Source of the DNA: Pseudobdellovibrionaceae bacterium
GTDB lineage: Bacteria; Bdellovibrionota; Bdellovibrionia; Bdellovibrionales; Bdellovibrionaceae
Length of the DNA: 64,000 bases
Assembly (NCBI GenBank): GCA_013359135.1
Contig: JABWCN010000014.1
Location: forward strand, 1-64,000
Reading direction: 5' to 3'
Shown here: one piece after another, positions 1 through 8,011 of the stretch
How positions within the stretch are numbered: the first letter of the stretch is position 1
How the letters are laid out: every line of letters starts with the position of its first letter
Program-made: the position numbers and the translations under genes
Notes under the pieces: generated by a model
Told to the model about the DNA's origin: nothing
Database searches by the model: none
What the model saw: the letters and a program-made list of their open reading frames with translations, nothing else

Positions 1-53
1 TCAGACACTTCTTTAATTATTTGCTCTTTGAATTCAGGTGTATATTGCTTCAT
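1..53 (-). CDS. IS3-family OrfA transposase, N-terminal end (partial)
   Basis: Reading leftwards from an ATG at 53, the first residues are MKQYTPEFKEQIIKEVS. This is the typical start of the helix-turn-helix OrfA protein of IS3-family elements, and the reading frame runs off the left edge. Only 17 codons are visible, so the family call rests on this signature and on the terminal-repeat-like sequence behind it. An SD-like AAGGGAG precedes the ATG (plus-strand ctcccttg). The body of the element must lie to the left of the window. Confidence 0.6.
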   Translation of the reverse strand, partial: MKQYTPEFKEQIIKEVS

Positions 54-128
54 AAAATAACTCCCTTGTTAGTTTATCTACCACACTTAGTCGACGTAGC
101 AAATGTGTCCAACCTATATCAGGGGCTA
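54..128. mobile_element. Probable terminal region of the IS3-type element
   Basis: Between the orfA start and the HNH remnant lies about 70 bp of non-coding sequence. On the minus strand it contains the string GGTTGGACAC, which resembles the inner part of IS150-group IS3 inverted repeats. The outer boundary is probably between 120 (a CA dinucleotide) and 128, where the downstream HNH frame becomes open. The opposite end and the target duplication are outside the window, so the exact end is unproven. Confidence 0.4.
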
Positions 129-129
129 G

Positions 130-315
130 AAGGGTGACAAGGAAAATGGAATTGATATTGATCATTTTATTTTCAGCAAAAATGAGGGCGGATGTTTTAT
201 CATGAGGCATAAAGATGGATACCTTATTAATAATGCGATTCCACTTTGTCGTACATGCAATCGAAGTAAATCTGACAACGACTATAAATCTTTTTTCCAG
301 ATGATGTGCTTCTGA
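130..315 (+). pseudogene. HNH endonuclease remnant, 5' part lost at the IS junction
   Basis: An open frame begins right after the IS-end-like sequence and runs to a TGA at 313-315, giving about 61 residues without a convincing start codon. It carries an HNH-type C-terminal half: IDIDHFIFSKNEGG, then NNAIPLCRTCNRSK, then a DYKSFF tail. This matches the usual DH...GG...N..LC..CN..K pattern of HNH nucleases, with the last histidine replaced by Asn as in many CNRxK variants. The N-terminal CxxC half is absent. The simplest reading is that the insertion element split the gene and the rest lies beyond the element. It is called a pseudogene because neither a start nor an RBS is visible. Confidence 0.6.
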
Positions 316-482
316 CCATTTTTCAGAAAAACCTTTTAATGACTAAACGTTTAAATGAGCGAATAATATTTATAGACAATGGAGAACTTATTAAAATAAT
401 CAAAACTGGCTAAGGTATGTAATTTAAATTTGAGGCAGACGAACTGTGACTTTGGAGCAAATTTGATAAATAATTCTACTCA

Positions 483-3116
483 ATGAGCAGTAATAATAAA
501 AAATTATTCAAAAATTATATCCACTGTGAATATAAAGCGTATCTAATTCACATTAAACAAATTGAAGAATTGAATGCGCTAGAATTTCACTTTGCAAGAG
601 AGACTGAATATTACATTTCCTCCATCCCAGATAATATTGCACATCAAAAAATATCTACTAAAAATCAACAATCGAATGTTTTTACCCCAGTTGAATATTC
701 CACAAAAAATAAGATTGATATTTCACGTAAGATTGAACTTGGATATCAGGCAATTAATTCAGGCATTCCAGAAAAAAAATTATCAAAGTATGGTGTGATC
801 ATATATGGTCTGAAATATCTTAAAACAAAAATTCAATTGAAAAAATATAGCAATTTGGCAAAAAAAATTGCTGGTGAGGTTAGTAAAATTGAAAATGAGA
901 CGAACATTCCAGTATTCCGACTGTGTTCACACTGTCGAGTTTGCCGATTTCAGTCTTTTTGTAGGCAAAAAGCAATTCAAAGTGATGATTTAAGTTTAAT
1001 ATCTGGATTATCAAAAAAAGAAATTTTAAAGCTGAACAAACGTGGTTTATTCACTGTCACTCAGTTAGGCCATAGCTTTAGTCCGCAAAAACGTAGAATG
1101 AAGGCGAATACTAAACACTTATTTTCCCTAAAGGCTCTGGCAATAAAAGATAAGAAAATTTATGTGAATCATGTGCCTAAATTACCCTCTTCTCTAGTTA
1201 ATATTTGTCTTGATGTCGAAGGTCTTTTTGAAAACGAACTTTACTATTTAATTGGATTAAAAATTATAACTCCAAATGGATTTGAGGAAAAATGTTGGTG
1301 GGCAGATGGCGCTCTTGAAGAAAGATTAATATGGCAAAATTTCCTAGACAAAGTCTTAGCGTTTAAAGATTTTACAATTTTTCATTTTGGTTCATATGAA
1401 ATAGATTTTCTAAAAAAGATGTATGGAAAGTACGGCGGCTGTCTGGCCGATGATTATGAGAAAATTTGTAAATCGATGGTCAATATTCTTACGCTTTGCC
1501 ATCTAAATATCTATTTTCCAACATACACGAATGGGTTGAAAGATGTCGCTGGCTATCTAAACTTTATTTGGAATAGACCAGAAGCATCTGGGCTCATGAG
1601 TATTATTTGGAGAAAAAATTGGGAGAAAAGCGGAGACGACCAGTTAAAGCGTACCTTGATCCAGTATAATGCCGACGATTGCAATGCCCTTAGCGTTGTT
1701 GTTGATATGATCTATAAAATTATTGCGAATGCTGAGGTCAATACGGAAGATTTCATTCGAGCTGATAAAATGAAAAAGATAAACCAATATAGGTGGGGTC
1801 GAAATACCTTTGCCTCTACTGATTTTAACTACGTGAATCAGTGTGCATATTTTGATTACCAAAAGGCCAAGATTTATTGGCGTACAGATAATCGACTGAA
1901 AAAAAGGATTAAACTGAGGGAAAGAGAAGAGCGACGAAAGTATAGGCCCAATCAGTATATTACATTTTCGCGGCCTACCATATGCCCTCACTGTTCTCAT
2001 AATAAAGTAAATGTTCATGATAAAATTTCAAGAACGGTTATCGATCTCAAATTTACAAGAACAGGTATTAAACGCTGGATAGTGAACGGATCAGGAAATC
2101 GCTATCGTTGCGTGCGGTGTTGGAAGGTCGTATATCCGGCAGATTATTTTCAATCGAGCTTTATGTATGGTAGAAATCTAATGGTTTGGGTAGTTTATTT
2201 AAGCATTGGATTAAAAATTTCCCATGAGAGTATCTTGAATTCATTAAATGAAGCATTTGGATTTCGATTTAATAATGATTTTGTTACACGGTTTAAAACT
2301 GTTTTTTCAAAATATTACAACGAAACTTATGAGGAAATAAGGGAAAATATTCAAAAAGGAAATCTTGTTCACGTTGATGAAACACGAATCAGCATTCGTG
2401 GTGCCACCGGCTATATTTGGGTTTTCTCAAATTTCAAAAATGTCTACTATGCTTATTCAGAAAGCCGAGAAGGAAAAATTCTTCAGGAAACTCTTGGTCC
2501 ATTTAAAGGGGTTTTAATTTCAGATTTTTTTGCTGCTTATGATTCAATTGAGTGTCCTCAGCAGCGATGCCTTATACATTTAATTAGAGATGTAAATGAT
2601 GATTTTTTGAAACACCAGTTCGATAAGGAATTCAAGACGCTTGTTGAAAGTTTTGGGCAATTAATGAAAACTATAATTGAGACTGTTGATAAGCGCGGTT
2701 TAAAAAAATACTTCCTTAAAAAGCATCTTCGTGATGTCGAGCGATTTTACAAAAATGTTGTTGATAAAGAAGCTACCTCAGAAATGGTTTTGAAGTATAA
2801 AACACGCTTTCAAAAGAACCGGCAAAGGCTTTTTACCTTCCTAACTTATGATGGTGTTCCATGGAATAATAATAGTGCGGAAAATGCTATCAAAGGTTTT
2901 GCTACCTTTAGAAGTCTGGTCGGTGGCCTATCCACTGAGATATCAATTAGGGAAAGCTTAATTCTTCTAAGTGTGGCACAAACATTAAAAAACAATGATG
3001 CTAGCTTTTTGAAGTTTATGAAAGCTGAGGAGAAAAGTATTAATGCTTTTTTAAGTAAGGAAAAAGGTTCAAATTTTGCATTTCGACGAATGCCAAAGAA
3101 AATAAAATCAACATGA
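483..3116 (+). CDS. TM0106-type RecB/RNase-H-like nuclease fused to an IS66-type DDE transposase
   Basis: An 877-residue protein with two halves. Residues 1-165 resemble the RecB-like part of TM0106-family nucleases, including a four-cysteine cluster (C148, C151, C154, C160). No clear PD-(D/E)xK active site is visible, and the region looks shortened. Residues 168-195 look like a helix-hairpin-helix. Residues 240-412 form an RNase-H-like exonuclease domain with LDVEG (D244, E246), HFGSYE (301-306) and YNADD (395-399). A basic linker and a zinc ribbon (C501, C504, C543, C546) lead into an IS66-type catalytic domain with VDET (D632), SDFFAAYD (D681) and NNSAENAIKGF (E800), so the DDE triad is intact. 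IS66 tnpA/tnpB partners are absent and no convincing terminal repeats flank it. Only 18 bp separate it from the convergent PIN gene. It could be a self-mobile element or a domesticated nuclease-integrase. The domain calls are firm; the function is not known. Confidence 0.85.
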   Translation: MSSNNKKLFKNYIHCEYKAYLIHIKQIEELNALEFHFARETEYYISSIPDNIAHQKISTKNQQSNVFTPVEYSTKNKIDISRKIELGYQAINSGIPEKKLSKYGVIIYGLKYLKTKIQLKKYSNLAKKIAGEVSKIENETNIPVFRLCSHCRVCRFQSFCRQKAIQSDDLSLISGLSKKEILKLNKRGLFTVTQLGHSFSPQKRRMKANTKHLFSLKALAIKDKKIYVNHVPKLPSSLVNICLDVEGLFENELYYLIGLKIITPNGFEEKCWWADGALEERLIWQNFLDKVLAFKDFTIFHFGSYEIDFLKKMYGKYGGCLADDYEKICKSMVNILTLCHLNIYFPTYTNGLKDVAGYLNFIWNRPEASGLMSIIWRKNWEKSGDDQLKRTLIQYNADDCNALSVVVDMIYKIIANAEVNTEDFIRADKMKKINQYRWGRNTFASTDFNYVNQCAYFDYQKAKIYWRTDNRLKKRIKLREREERRKYRPNQYITFSRPTICPHCSHNKVNVHDKISRTVIDLKFTRTGIKRWIVNGSGNRYRCVRCWKVVYPADYFQSSFMYGRNLMVWVVYLSIGLKISHESILNSLNEAFGFRFNNDFVTRFKTVFSKYYNETYEEIRENIQKGNLVHVDETRISIRGATGYIWVFSNFKNVYYAYSESREGKILQETLGPFKGVLISDFFAAYDSIECPQQRCLIHLIRDVNDDFLKHQFDKEFKTLVESFGQLMKTIIETVDKRGLKKYFLKKHLRDVERFYKNVVDKEATSEMVLKYKTRFQKNRQRLFTFLTYDGVPWNNNSAENAIKGFATFRSLVGGLSTEISIRESLILLSVAQTLKNNDASFLKFMKAEEKSINAFLSKEKGSNFAFRRMPKKIKST

Positions 3117-3134
3117 CATTGCTTTTGAGTAATT

Positions 3135-3674
3135 TTACTTTTTGTGTAAATTTCTTTCCGTTATACCAGAGTTGATATACTGTCTTGCATAGGCTTCAAG
3201 AAACTCATGTCTTAAGTTTTTTACGATTCCATTTTGTCCAGAATCTTTAAGAAGTTTTTCAAATGAAATGAGGTTGAAAGTTTTATTGATTACTGCCGTC
3301 GCTTTGATTGCTGACTTATCACCTGAGCAAAATAGATATTCATCAAAGCTACCGGAGTTCAAAAGTGTGATGGCGTCTCTTTCTCCTGGATCAAGACCCT
3401 TGACGAATACTTCTTTGTAATCTTGAAAGATTTTTTGAGTGTGTGATAACTCCGGATCCAGGCGCCGAATTTTTCCTTCTGATTCGGATTTTTTTAAGTC
3501 GATATCGGTTTTTATTCCGGTCTGGCTTTGAAAGTGTTTTGCCTCATCATCAATGACAATTCCAACAATGCAGACATCAAATTGATTTATTAAATGCGTC
3601 CATATTCCAAGCTCGTGAGAATGAATAATGACGTTGGCATCTAAAATAATTAACTTACGCTTGGATTGGCTCAT
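3135..3674 (-). CDS. PIN-domain protein, probable toxin ribonuclease
   Basis: The predicted 179-residue protein shows the acidic pattern of PIN-domain nucleases: LILDANVII near the N terminus, then LDPGERDAI, then FCSGDKSAI. PIN proteins are metal-dependent RNases and usually the toxin of type II pairs. The ATG at 3674 was chosen because the residues upstream of it in the longer frame do not resemble the family. This start lies inside the end of the XRE/ImmA gene (20-nt overlap), which implies translational coupling. Context supports a toxin-antitoxin-like unit, with the protease-bearing regulator made first. Confidence 0.75.
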   Translation of the reverse strand: MSQSKRKLIILDANVIIHSHELGIWTHLINQFDVCIVGIVIDDEAKHFQSQTGIKTDIDLKKSESEGKIRRLDPELSHTQKIFQDYKEVFVKGLDPGERDAITLLNSGSFDEYLFCSGDKSAIKATAVINKTFNLISFEKLLKDSGQNGIVKNLRHEFLEAYARQYINSGITERNLHKK

Positions 3675-4755
3675 TAAGGTCGTATGCTGTAAGTAGGGTT
3701 GGTAAGTCAATGAGGCTAACACCTACAATTTGCGCAAGTCGAGCCTTAGAAATTTTATCTTTTTGATAAGCAAAGAATGCAAGACGAACTAATTTTTCAG
3801 AAAACTTAATGGATGTTTCTTTTGAAACAGATTCTCTGTGAATTTCTGAAATCAATTTTTTGGCATCATCTTTTGAAAGACAACCAAAATTAAGTAATCG
3901 ATAAGCAGTAGCTTCAGTTGAAACTTTATATTTACTGCTTAAAACCATTAAGTCAGCCGGAGCAAGCTTTCCACCCTCAATAATTCGTCTGAAATCGTCT
4001 TTTAAATCTTCTGCTGGCATCAATAGGCCTGCCGCAAAATTTTCAGCAAGTTCTTCATTTCTTTTATCAAGAGCTGGATCTGATTTGATTTGTTTTAATA
4101 CAGCAGGGTCCCAAGTGATTAAATGGTACAGCTCGTGTGCCAAATTATAATTTTGCCGCCATAAACTTTCTTTTTTATTGATCATAATTGCGACAGAAGA
4201 ATCATCTCTAGTGCATGCGGCGGAACTGTCACCCAAGTCTTCATACAAAACTTTAACGTCAAAATCTTCCTCCAAGCAGCTTTGTAAAGCAGAAGAGGGC
4301 TGGCCGCCTAAATTAAGAGTTTTTCTAACCTCTTCAGCAACCTCATGGGCGTCCTCGTAGCTAGTACTAGATGGATTGAGAGAGAAAATAGGCAGCGTCC
4401 TGCGTATTTTTTTATTCTGATTCAATACCTCTTCTAAAAAGGAATAGTTTTCAATAAATGAGTGCAATTTATTTTCAAGCACAGTCTTTTGAGCCGAGGT
4501 AGGCTCTTTTCTCCAGAAGATTAATGATTTCTGAGGTTGAGTAAATTCACCCAAAAGAAATCCAATAGAAACACCAAGAGCCTCTGCAATTCTTTGCAAC
4601 TCTGTAGTTTTTAAATCTTTACGCTCTCCTCGCTCGATTTTTCCAAGAGTTTGGTAGCTTTCAATTTTTGCTTGGGATGCCAACTCGTCCTGAGTGAGAT
4701 TTCGCTTTTCTCGTTCATCCTTGATCCGAGCCCCTATTTCTAACATGTTAGACAT
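3655..4755 (-). CDS. XRE-type regulator with ImmA/IrrE metallopeptidase domain
   Basis: A 366-residue protein. Residues 6-70 form a Cro/C1-type helix-turn-helix (ERNLTQ-like helix, then YQTLGKIERGER). Residues about 150-260 form an ImmA/IrrE (DUF955) zinc-protease domain with NLAHELYHLI (H207, E208, H211) and a downstream EELAENFAAGLLMP segment supplying the third ligand. Such proteins usually bind their own operator and cleave or hold a partner. A strong GAGGTGA SD lies directly upstream of the chosen ATG. The PIN gene overlaps its 3' end. A perfect inverted repeat lies about 60 bp upstream and is the likely operator. It is probably the antitoxin/regulator of this pair. Confidence 0.8.
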   Translation of the reverse strand: MSNMLEIGARIKDEREKRNLTQDELASQAKIESYQTLGKIERGERKDLKTTELQRIAEALGVSIGFLLGEFTQPQKSLIFWRKEPTSAQKTVLENKLHSFIENYSFLEEVLNQNKKIRRTLPIFSLNPSSTSYEDAHEVAEEVRKTLNLGGQPSSALQSCLEEDFDVKVLYEDLGDSSAACTRDDSSVAIMINKKESLWRQNYNLAHELYHLITWDPAVLKQIKSDPALDKRNEELAENFAAGLLMPAEDLKDDFRRIIEGGKLAPADLMVLSSKYKVSTEATAYRLLNFGCLSKDDAKKLISEIHRESVSKETSIKFSEKLVRLAFFAYQKDKISKARLAQIVGVSLIDLPTLLTAYDLNEPIQA

Positions 4756-4815
4756 TAGTCACCTCAGATACTCTATATTGTTGTAACATATATCACTATT
4801 ATCGGAATATTTGCA

Positions 4816-4844
4816 ATAAAATACAATGAATTATTGTATTTTAT
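4816..4844. promoter_or_regulatory. Perfect 12-bp inverted repeat, candidate XRE operator
   Basis: ATAAAATACAAT and its exact reverse complement are separated by the five bases GAATT. It lies about 60-90 bp upstream of the XRE/ImmA start codon, within promoter range. XRE regulators of this kind normally bind palindromes in their own promoter, so autoregulation is inferred. Confidence 0.55.
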
Positions 4845-5015
4845 CAAATTGGGTCGCGTATATTCGATTTGAGCATGAAACTAGACTCAATTGCTCCGGG
4901 TAGGTCTTTTTGACGGCTATCAAAAAGAAAACTCAGATTTTTTTGTATAATATCAATGCCAAACAAAAATCTTGCCGAAATCTTTAAATTTTTATAGTTT
5001 CAAGTCTGTGTGGTG

Positions 5016-5032
5016 CAGGAGTTGTACTCCTG
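5016..5032. repeat. Orphan hairpin (7-bp stem, 3-nt loop)
   Basis: CAGGAGT-TGT-ACTCCTG is a perfect stem-loop. On the plus strand it is followed, five bases on, by a run of seven T (5038-5044), as in an intrinsic terminator. No plus-strand gene ends nearby, so its role is unclear. Confidence 0.35.
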
Positions 5033-5117
5033 AGCCATTTTTTTCTGACCTTCCCAATAAATTGGTTCTTCTCATTTAATCGTATATCACAGAGGGCGCT
5101 TCAGTAAAAACAAGCGT

Positions 5118-5399
5118 TTAGTTAGCTTTCTTTTTAGATGAGCATCTGTTCTTATGACAAAAAGGAACATAGCCAAATATTTTTGAAAATCCACAACTGC
5201 TTTTTAAGCAAAAACCCTCATCAGAAGCCTTATTGGATTTTACCCACTCGGTGTTCACATTAACTTCTCTGCAAAAGGAACAAATTATTTTACAATCTGA
5301 ATCGACTTTGCATGAACTCCATTCCTTTTTGACTATGTTTTCCTCATTAGCCCAAGTTGCGGTCTTGGTTAATAAAATTAATATCAACAAAATTTTCAT
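5118..5399 (-). CDS. Small secreted cysteine-rich protein
   Basis: A 93-residue product. It starts with a short signal peptide (MKILLILILLTKTATWA) and has eight cysteines in the mature part, several in closely spaced pairs such as CKVDSDCKIICSFC. This suggests a disulfide-stabilised periplasmic or secreted protein. I recognise no family. It is a stand-alone gene downstream of the S1 protease on the same strand, about 100 bp away. Confidence 0.55.
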   Translation of the reverse strand: MKILLILILLTKTATWANEENIVKKEWSSCKVDSDCKIICSFCREVNVNTEWVKSNKASDEGFCLKSSCGFSKIFGYVPFCHKNRCSSKKKAN

Positions 5400-5501
5400 T
5401 AAAGATGATCATATCTTTGCAAGATATATCAGTAAATAAAGAAAATAGTTTTTTCGGCCAATCAATACATCACACCAAATCAGTTTGGTTCAGTTTTATA
5501 G

Positions 5502-6479
5502 TTATTCCCAACTAAGAATGAGATCCTTAAGTTTTTTCAAACATTCAGGAATCAGTTTACCACTACCATCAGTACAATTTGCTAAAGGTAATATAGGACT
5601 AAAGTAAGTAAACCCGTCAACAATAAAACTGTTGACCCCAATAAGTTGTCCCAATGAATTACGAACATACCCTCCAGACATACCGCCAACCATAGTACAG
5701 TTTGTTCTTGTCGAGTCCACAGAAATATACTTTGAGTCCCAATCCAATCCAACGTTTTTCGGTTTAGTATAGTAATTTTCCTTGCTAAGGATTTTACATT
5801 CTGCTTGGTGGAAAAAAGCTGATTTGTAGAAACTATTGTTAGGAATTCCGTAAACTCGTATGTTTTCTCCAATTTTAGAAGGCTCAGTACTTAGAATTGG
5901 TGGAAGCTGCCCCTCTGGATAAATGAGATCAGCATAAGTTTGGTTCATTTCTAGAACAGCAAAATCTACAAAATCAAATGAAGCAAAAATAATTCGTTTT
6001 AGATCTATATGGGACATAGACGATAAAAACTTTTTTTGTGTTATAGGATCTTCAACCCATAATTTTCTATCGCGAGGAAAAGAAAAGAAAATTGTATTGG
6101 GCTTTAATAACTGGTCAACATAAACTTCTTTTGGCTTCAAATGTGTATGTTTAATAATATGAACACAATGTCCAGCAGTTAAAACTAAAGCTCTATCTGT
6201 TGGCTTATAGCCAGGCAAAGCAAACACACCACCTGTACAAGGATAATCATAAGCGCGTATTTCTCCGGCCCATTCAAAAGGATTATCTGAAGACATTTTC
6301 ACTACTTTTAGATTTGTTTTATGAGGAATTTCTTCACTTCTTAAACAACATGATTCCTGTTCAGGTAAGCTATTACCGGTATCATCAAAATATTGTGCCT
6401 CTGAGATTTGAATCCCAAAAAAGAAAATTATAGCTAAGTAAAATTTTGTCTTAAAAAAATTAACCACAAGTGAATTCAT
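5502..6479 (-). CDS. Secreted trypsin-like (S1/V8-type) serine protease
   Basis: Counted from the ATG at 6479, the 325-residue product begins with a signal peptide ending about ISEA-Q. It carries the S1 triad: LTAGHC (His104), VDFAVLE (Asp172) and GGMSGGYV (Ser268). The usual GDSGG motif has become GMSGG, so the Asp that pairs with the new N terminus in trypsin is missing, as in V8-like enzymes that activate differently. A TTG at 6512 would add 11 residues; neither start has a good SD. Likely an exported degradative enzyme. No operon partner is visible. Confidence 0.75.
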   Translation of the reverse strand: MNSLVVNFFKTKFYLAIIFFFGIQISEAQYFDDTGNSLPEQESCCLRSEEIPHKTNLKVVKMSSDNPFEWAGEIRAYDYPCTGGVFALPGYKPTDRALVLTAGHCVHIIKHTHLKPKEVYVDQLLKPNTIFFSFPRDRKLWVEDPITQKKFLSSMSHIDLKRIIFASFDFVDFAVLEMNQTYADLIYPEGQLPPILSTEPSKIGENIRVYGIPNNSFYKSAFFHQAECKILSKENYYTKPKNVGLDWDSKYISVDSTRTNCTMVGGMSGGYVRNSLGQLIGVNSFIVDGFTYFSPILPLANCTDGSGKLIPECLKKLKDLILSWE

Positions 6480-6611
6480 TTGATTTACAAAAAAATTGAT
6501 CAAACTTTTCAAAATACACTCATAAAAGTATAAAAAGTGATTTTAATTTTGAACATGTTTTTCACTCCATTTTTTTGCTGTATCAACTCAATTAGAATCA
6601 GTCAAGAAGGT

Positions 6612-6634
6612 AAAAGTAAAAGTCTCAAAAGACT
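6612..6634 (-). terminator. Possible intrinsic terminator after the 119-residue secreted protein gene
   Basis: On the minus strand AGTCT-TTTG-AGACT is followed by TTTTACTTTT. The stem is only five base pairs and lies about 110 bp after the stop, so the call is weak. Confidence 0.3.
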
Positions 6635-6742
6635 AAGTGCTATTCTTTTGAAGACTCTTGTTTTTCTAAAAAACTTAATAGTAAAGTACAAACATTTTGA
6701 GTATTATTTGGTTGATTTAATTTGGGTATTTATAGTTAATTT

Positions 6743-7102
6743 TTATTTAGTTGGTATGACTTTACATCCAAGATTGGTTAAACGACCTATACCAAAAATA
6801 GTTCCAACAACATTGTATTTTACCACATAAGTGCCGTCTTCTTCTATTACACCGAACTCAAGTCTATTTAGTGAAATCATTTTAGCTTCATCTTCATCTC
6901 GTGCAAAAACTTGAATAATCCGAGAAATTGTTGAATTTCCATTTGCCGTTTTTTTGTTGTAGCCGAGTTCACCAGAAATTTCACATTGATATGCTCTAAA
7001 GTTTACGTCTTTATATAAATCTGATGCACTAATTGGTCGTGCATTTAAAGTTAGAGACGATAATAACATGTTAAATAATCCAAGAATTAAGTACCTTTTC
7101 AT
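6743..7102 (-). CDS. Small secreted protein of unknown function
   Basis: A 119-residue protein with an N-terminal signal peptide (about residues 1-21, ending LNARP or a little later) and a compact mature part with two cysteines (YQCEISGELGY and NLGCKVIP) that could form one disulfide. The ATG is preceded by AGAGGAGAAACTTGT, a strong SD at normal spacing. No family is recognised. Confidence 0.6.
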   Translation of the reverse strand: MKRYLILGLFNMLLSSLTLNARPISASDLYKDVNFRAYQCEISGELGYNKKTANGNSTISRIIQVFARDEDEAKMISLNRLEFGVIEEDGTYVVKYNVVGTIFGIGRLTNLGCKVIPTK

Positions 7103-7357
7103 ACAAGTTTCTCCTCTTAGAATGTTGTTATTGCAAGCGTGCTAAGTTCAATTTAGGCCGTTAAAATGATAAAACTATAAACAACATTTCTTTTTAGATA
7201 AAATGATTAACAATATTAACTGGTTGGGGTGTGAGTTACAAAACATGCGAAGTGACAATTTAAGCACATGTAAGATTATCATCTGCAATCAGGATGTTAA
7301 ATATAAATAAAATTAAATTTATAAATTATAAAACAAAATTGTGCTATTTCTAATGCC
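7103..7357. other. Divergent promoter region, no gene seen
   Basis: About 255 AT-rich bases separate two divergently transcribed genes. Runs of A/T are plentiful but no confident promoter or operator can be singled out. Confidence 0.4.
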
Positions 7358-8011
7358 ATGAAAAAAATTGGGCTTCTGTTTGATTGTGATGGGACTTTGG
7401 TGGATTCTTTAGGACTTGCTAAAGAGTCTTTTGAATATGCTCTTAATTTTGTTGGAGAAAAACGAAGCTATGAAGAGGTGAAGAGTTTTTTTGGAGCTGG
7501 TGCTGATAGAATTTTTATGAATCTGTTGCAAGATAAAAAAAAATCCCAGATAGCTTTTGATGCCTTTTTGAATCATCAACAAAGTTTAGCGTGGAAGACC
7601 AGACTTCATAATGGAATTCGTGATTTATTAGTGAATCTAGCGTATTCAAATATAACTATGGGAATTGTTACTGGCAGACATTCTCTTGATTTGAATATTA
7701 TTTTAGAGCCACATAAAATCAAAAAATACTTTGATGTTGTGATCGCTGATAGTGATGTTCTTCACTCAAAACCTGCACCGGATGGACTTCTTTTGGCAAT
7801 AAAAAAAATGTCTCTAAAGCCGGAGGACGTGTTTTATATTGGTGATTCAGTAACAGATATGCAAGCAGCTCAGCGCGCTGGATGTAAGGCTATTGCTGCA
7901 GTTTGGGATTCCGCGACGAGCTCAAAGATAATGCTAGAAGTAAAGCCAAACTATATTGCTAATACGCCCTTTGAAGTTTTGGATTACGTAAAAAAACATT
8001 TAATGATCTAG
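7358..8011 (+). CDS. HAD-family phosphatase, phosphoglycolate-phosphatase-like
   Basis: A 217-residue HAD subfamily IA hydrolase. Motif I is FDCDGTLVDS (D9 nucleophile, D11 acid/base), motif II is VTGRHS, motif III includes the Lys of SKPAPD, and motif IV is YIGDSVTDMQAA. The cap lies between motifs I and II, as in Gph and pyrophosphatase PpaX. Substrate cannot be fixed from sequence. The stop codon abuts the end of the convergent DAC-like gene. No clear SD precedes the ATG. Confidence 0.85.
   Translation: MKKIGLLFDCDGTLVDSLGLAKESFEYALNFVGEKRSYEEVKSFFGAGADRIFMNLLQDKKKSQIAFDAFLNHQQSLAWKTRLHNGIRDLLVNLAYSNITMGIVTGRHSLDLNIILEPHKIKKYFDVVIADSDVLHSKPAPDGLLLAIKKMSLKPEDVFYIGDSVTDMQAAQRAGCKAIAAVWDSATSSKIMLEVKPNYIANTPFEVLDYVKKHLMI

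Larger units (their letters stand above)
4756..5117. other. Intergenic region between the XRE operon and the next minus-strand gene
   Basis: These 362 bases hold no convincing ORF on either strand. The visible content is a short TGTT-gt-AACA repeat near 4780, the 12-bp inverted repeat at 4816-4844 and the hairpin at 5016-5032. The rest is AT-rich sequence without a recognisable RNA gene. Confidence 0.5.

Noticed and set aside
3117-3140. GTAA...TTAC ends flanking the fusion gene as IS66 inverted repeats
   Set aside because: The best pairing (near 419-439 and 3118-3138) matches only about half the bases, would cut into the PIN gene's stop, and has no matching flanking duplication.
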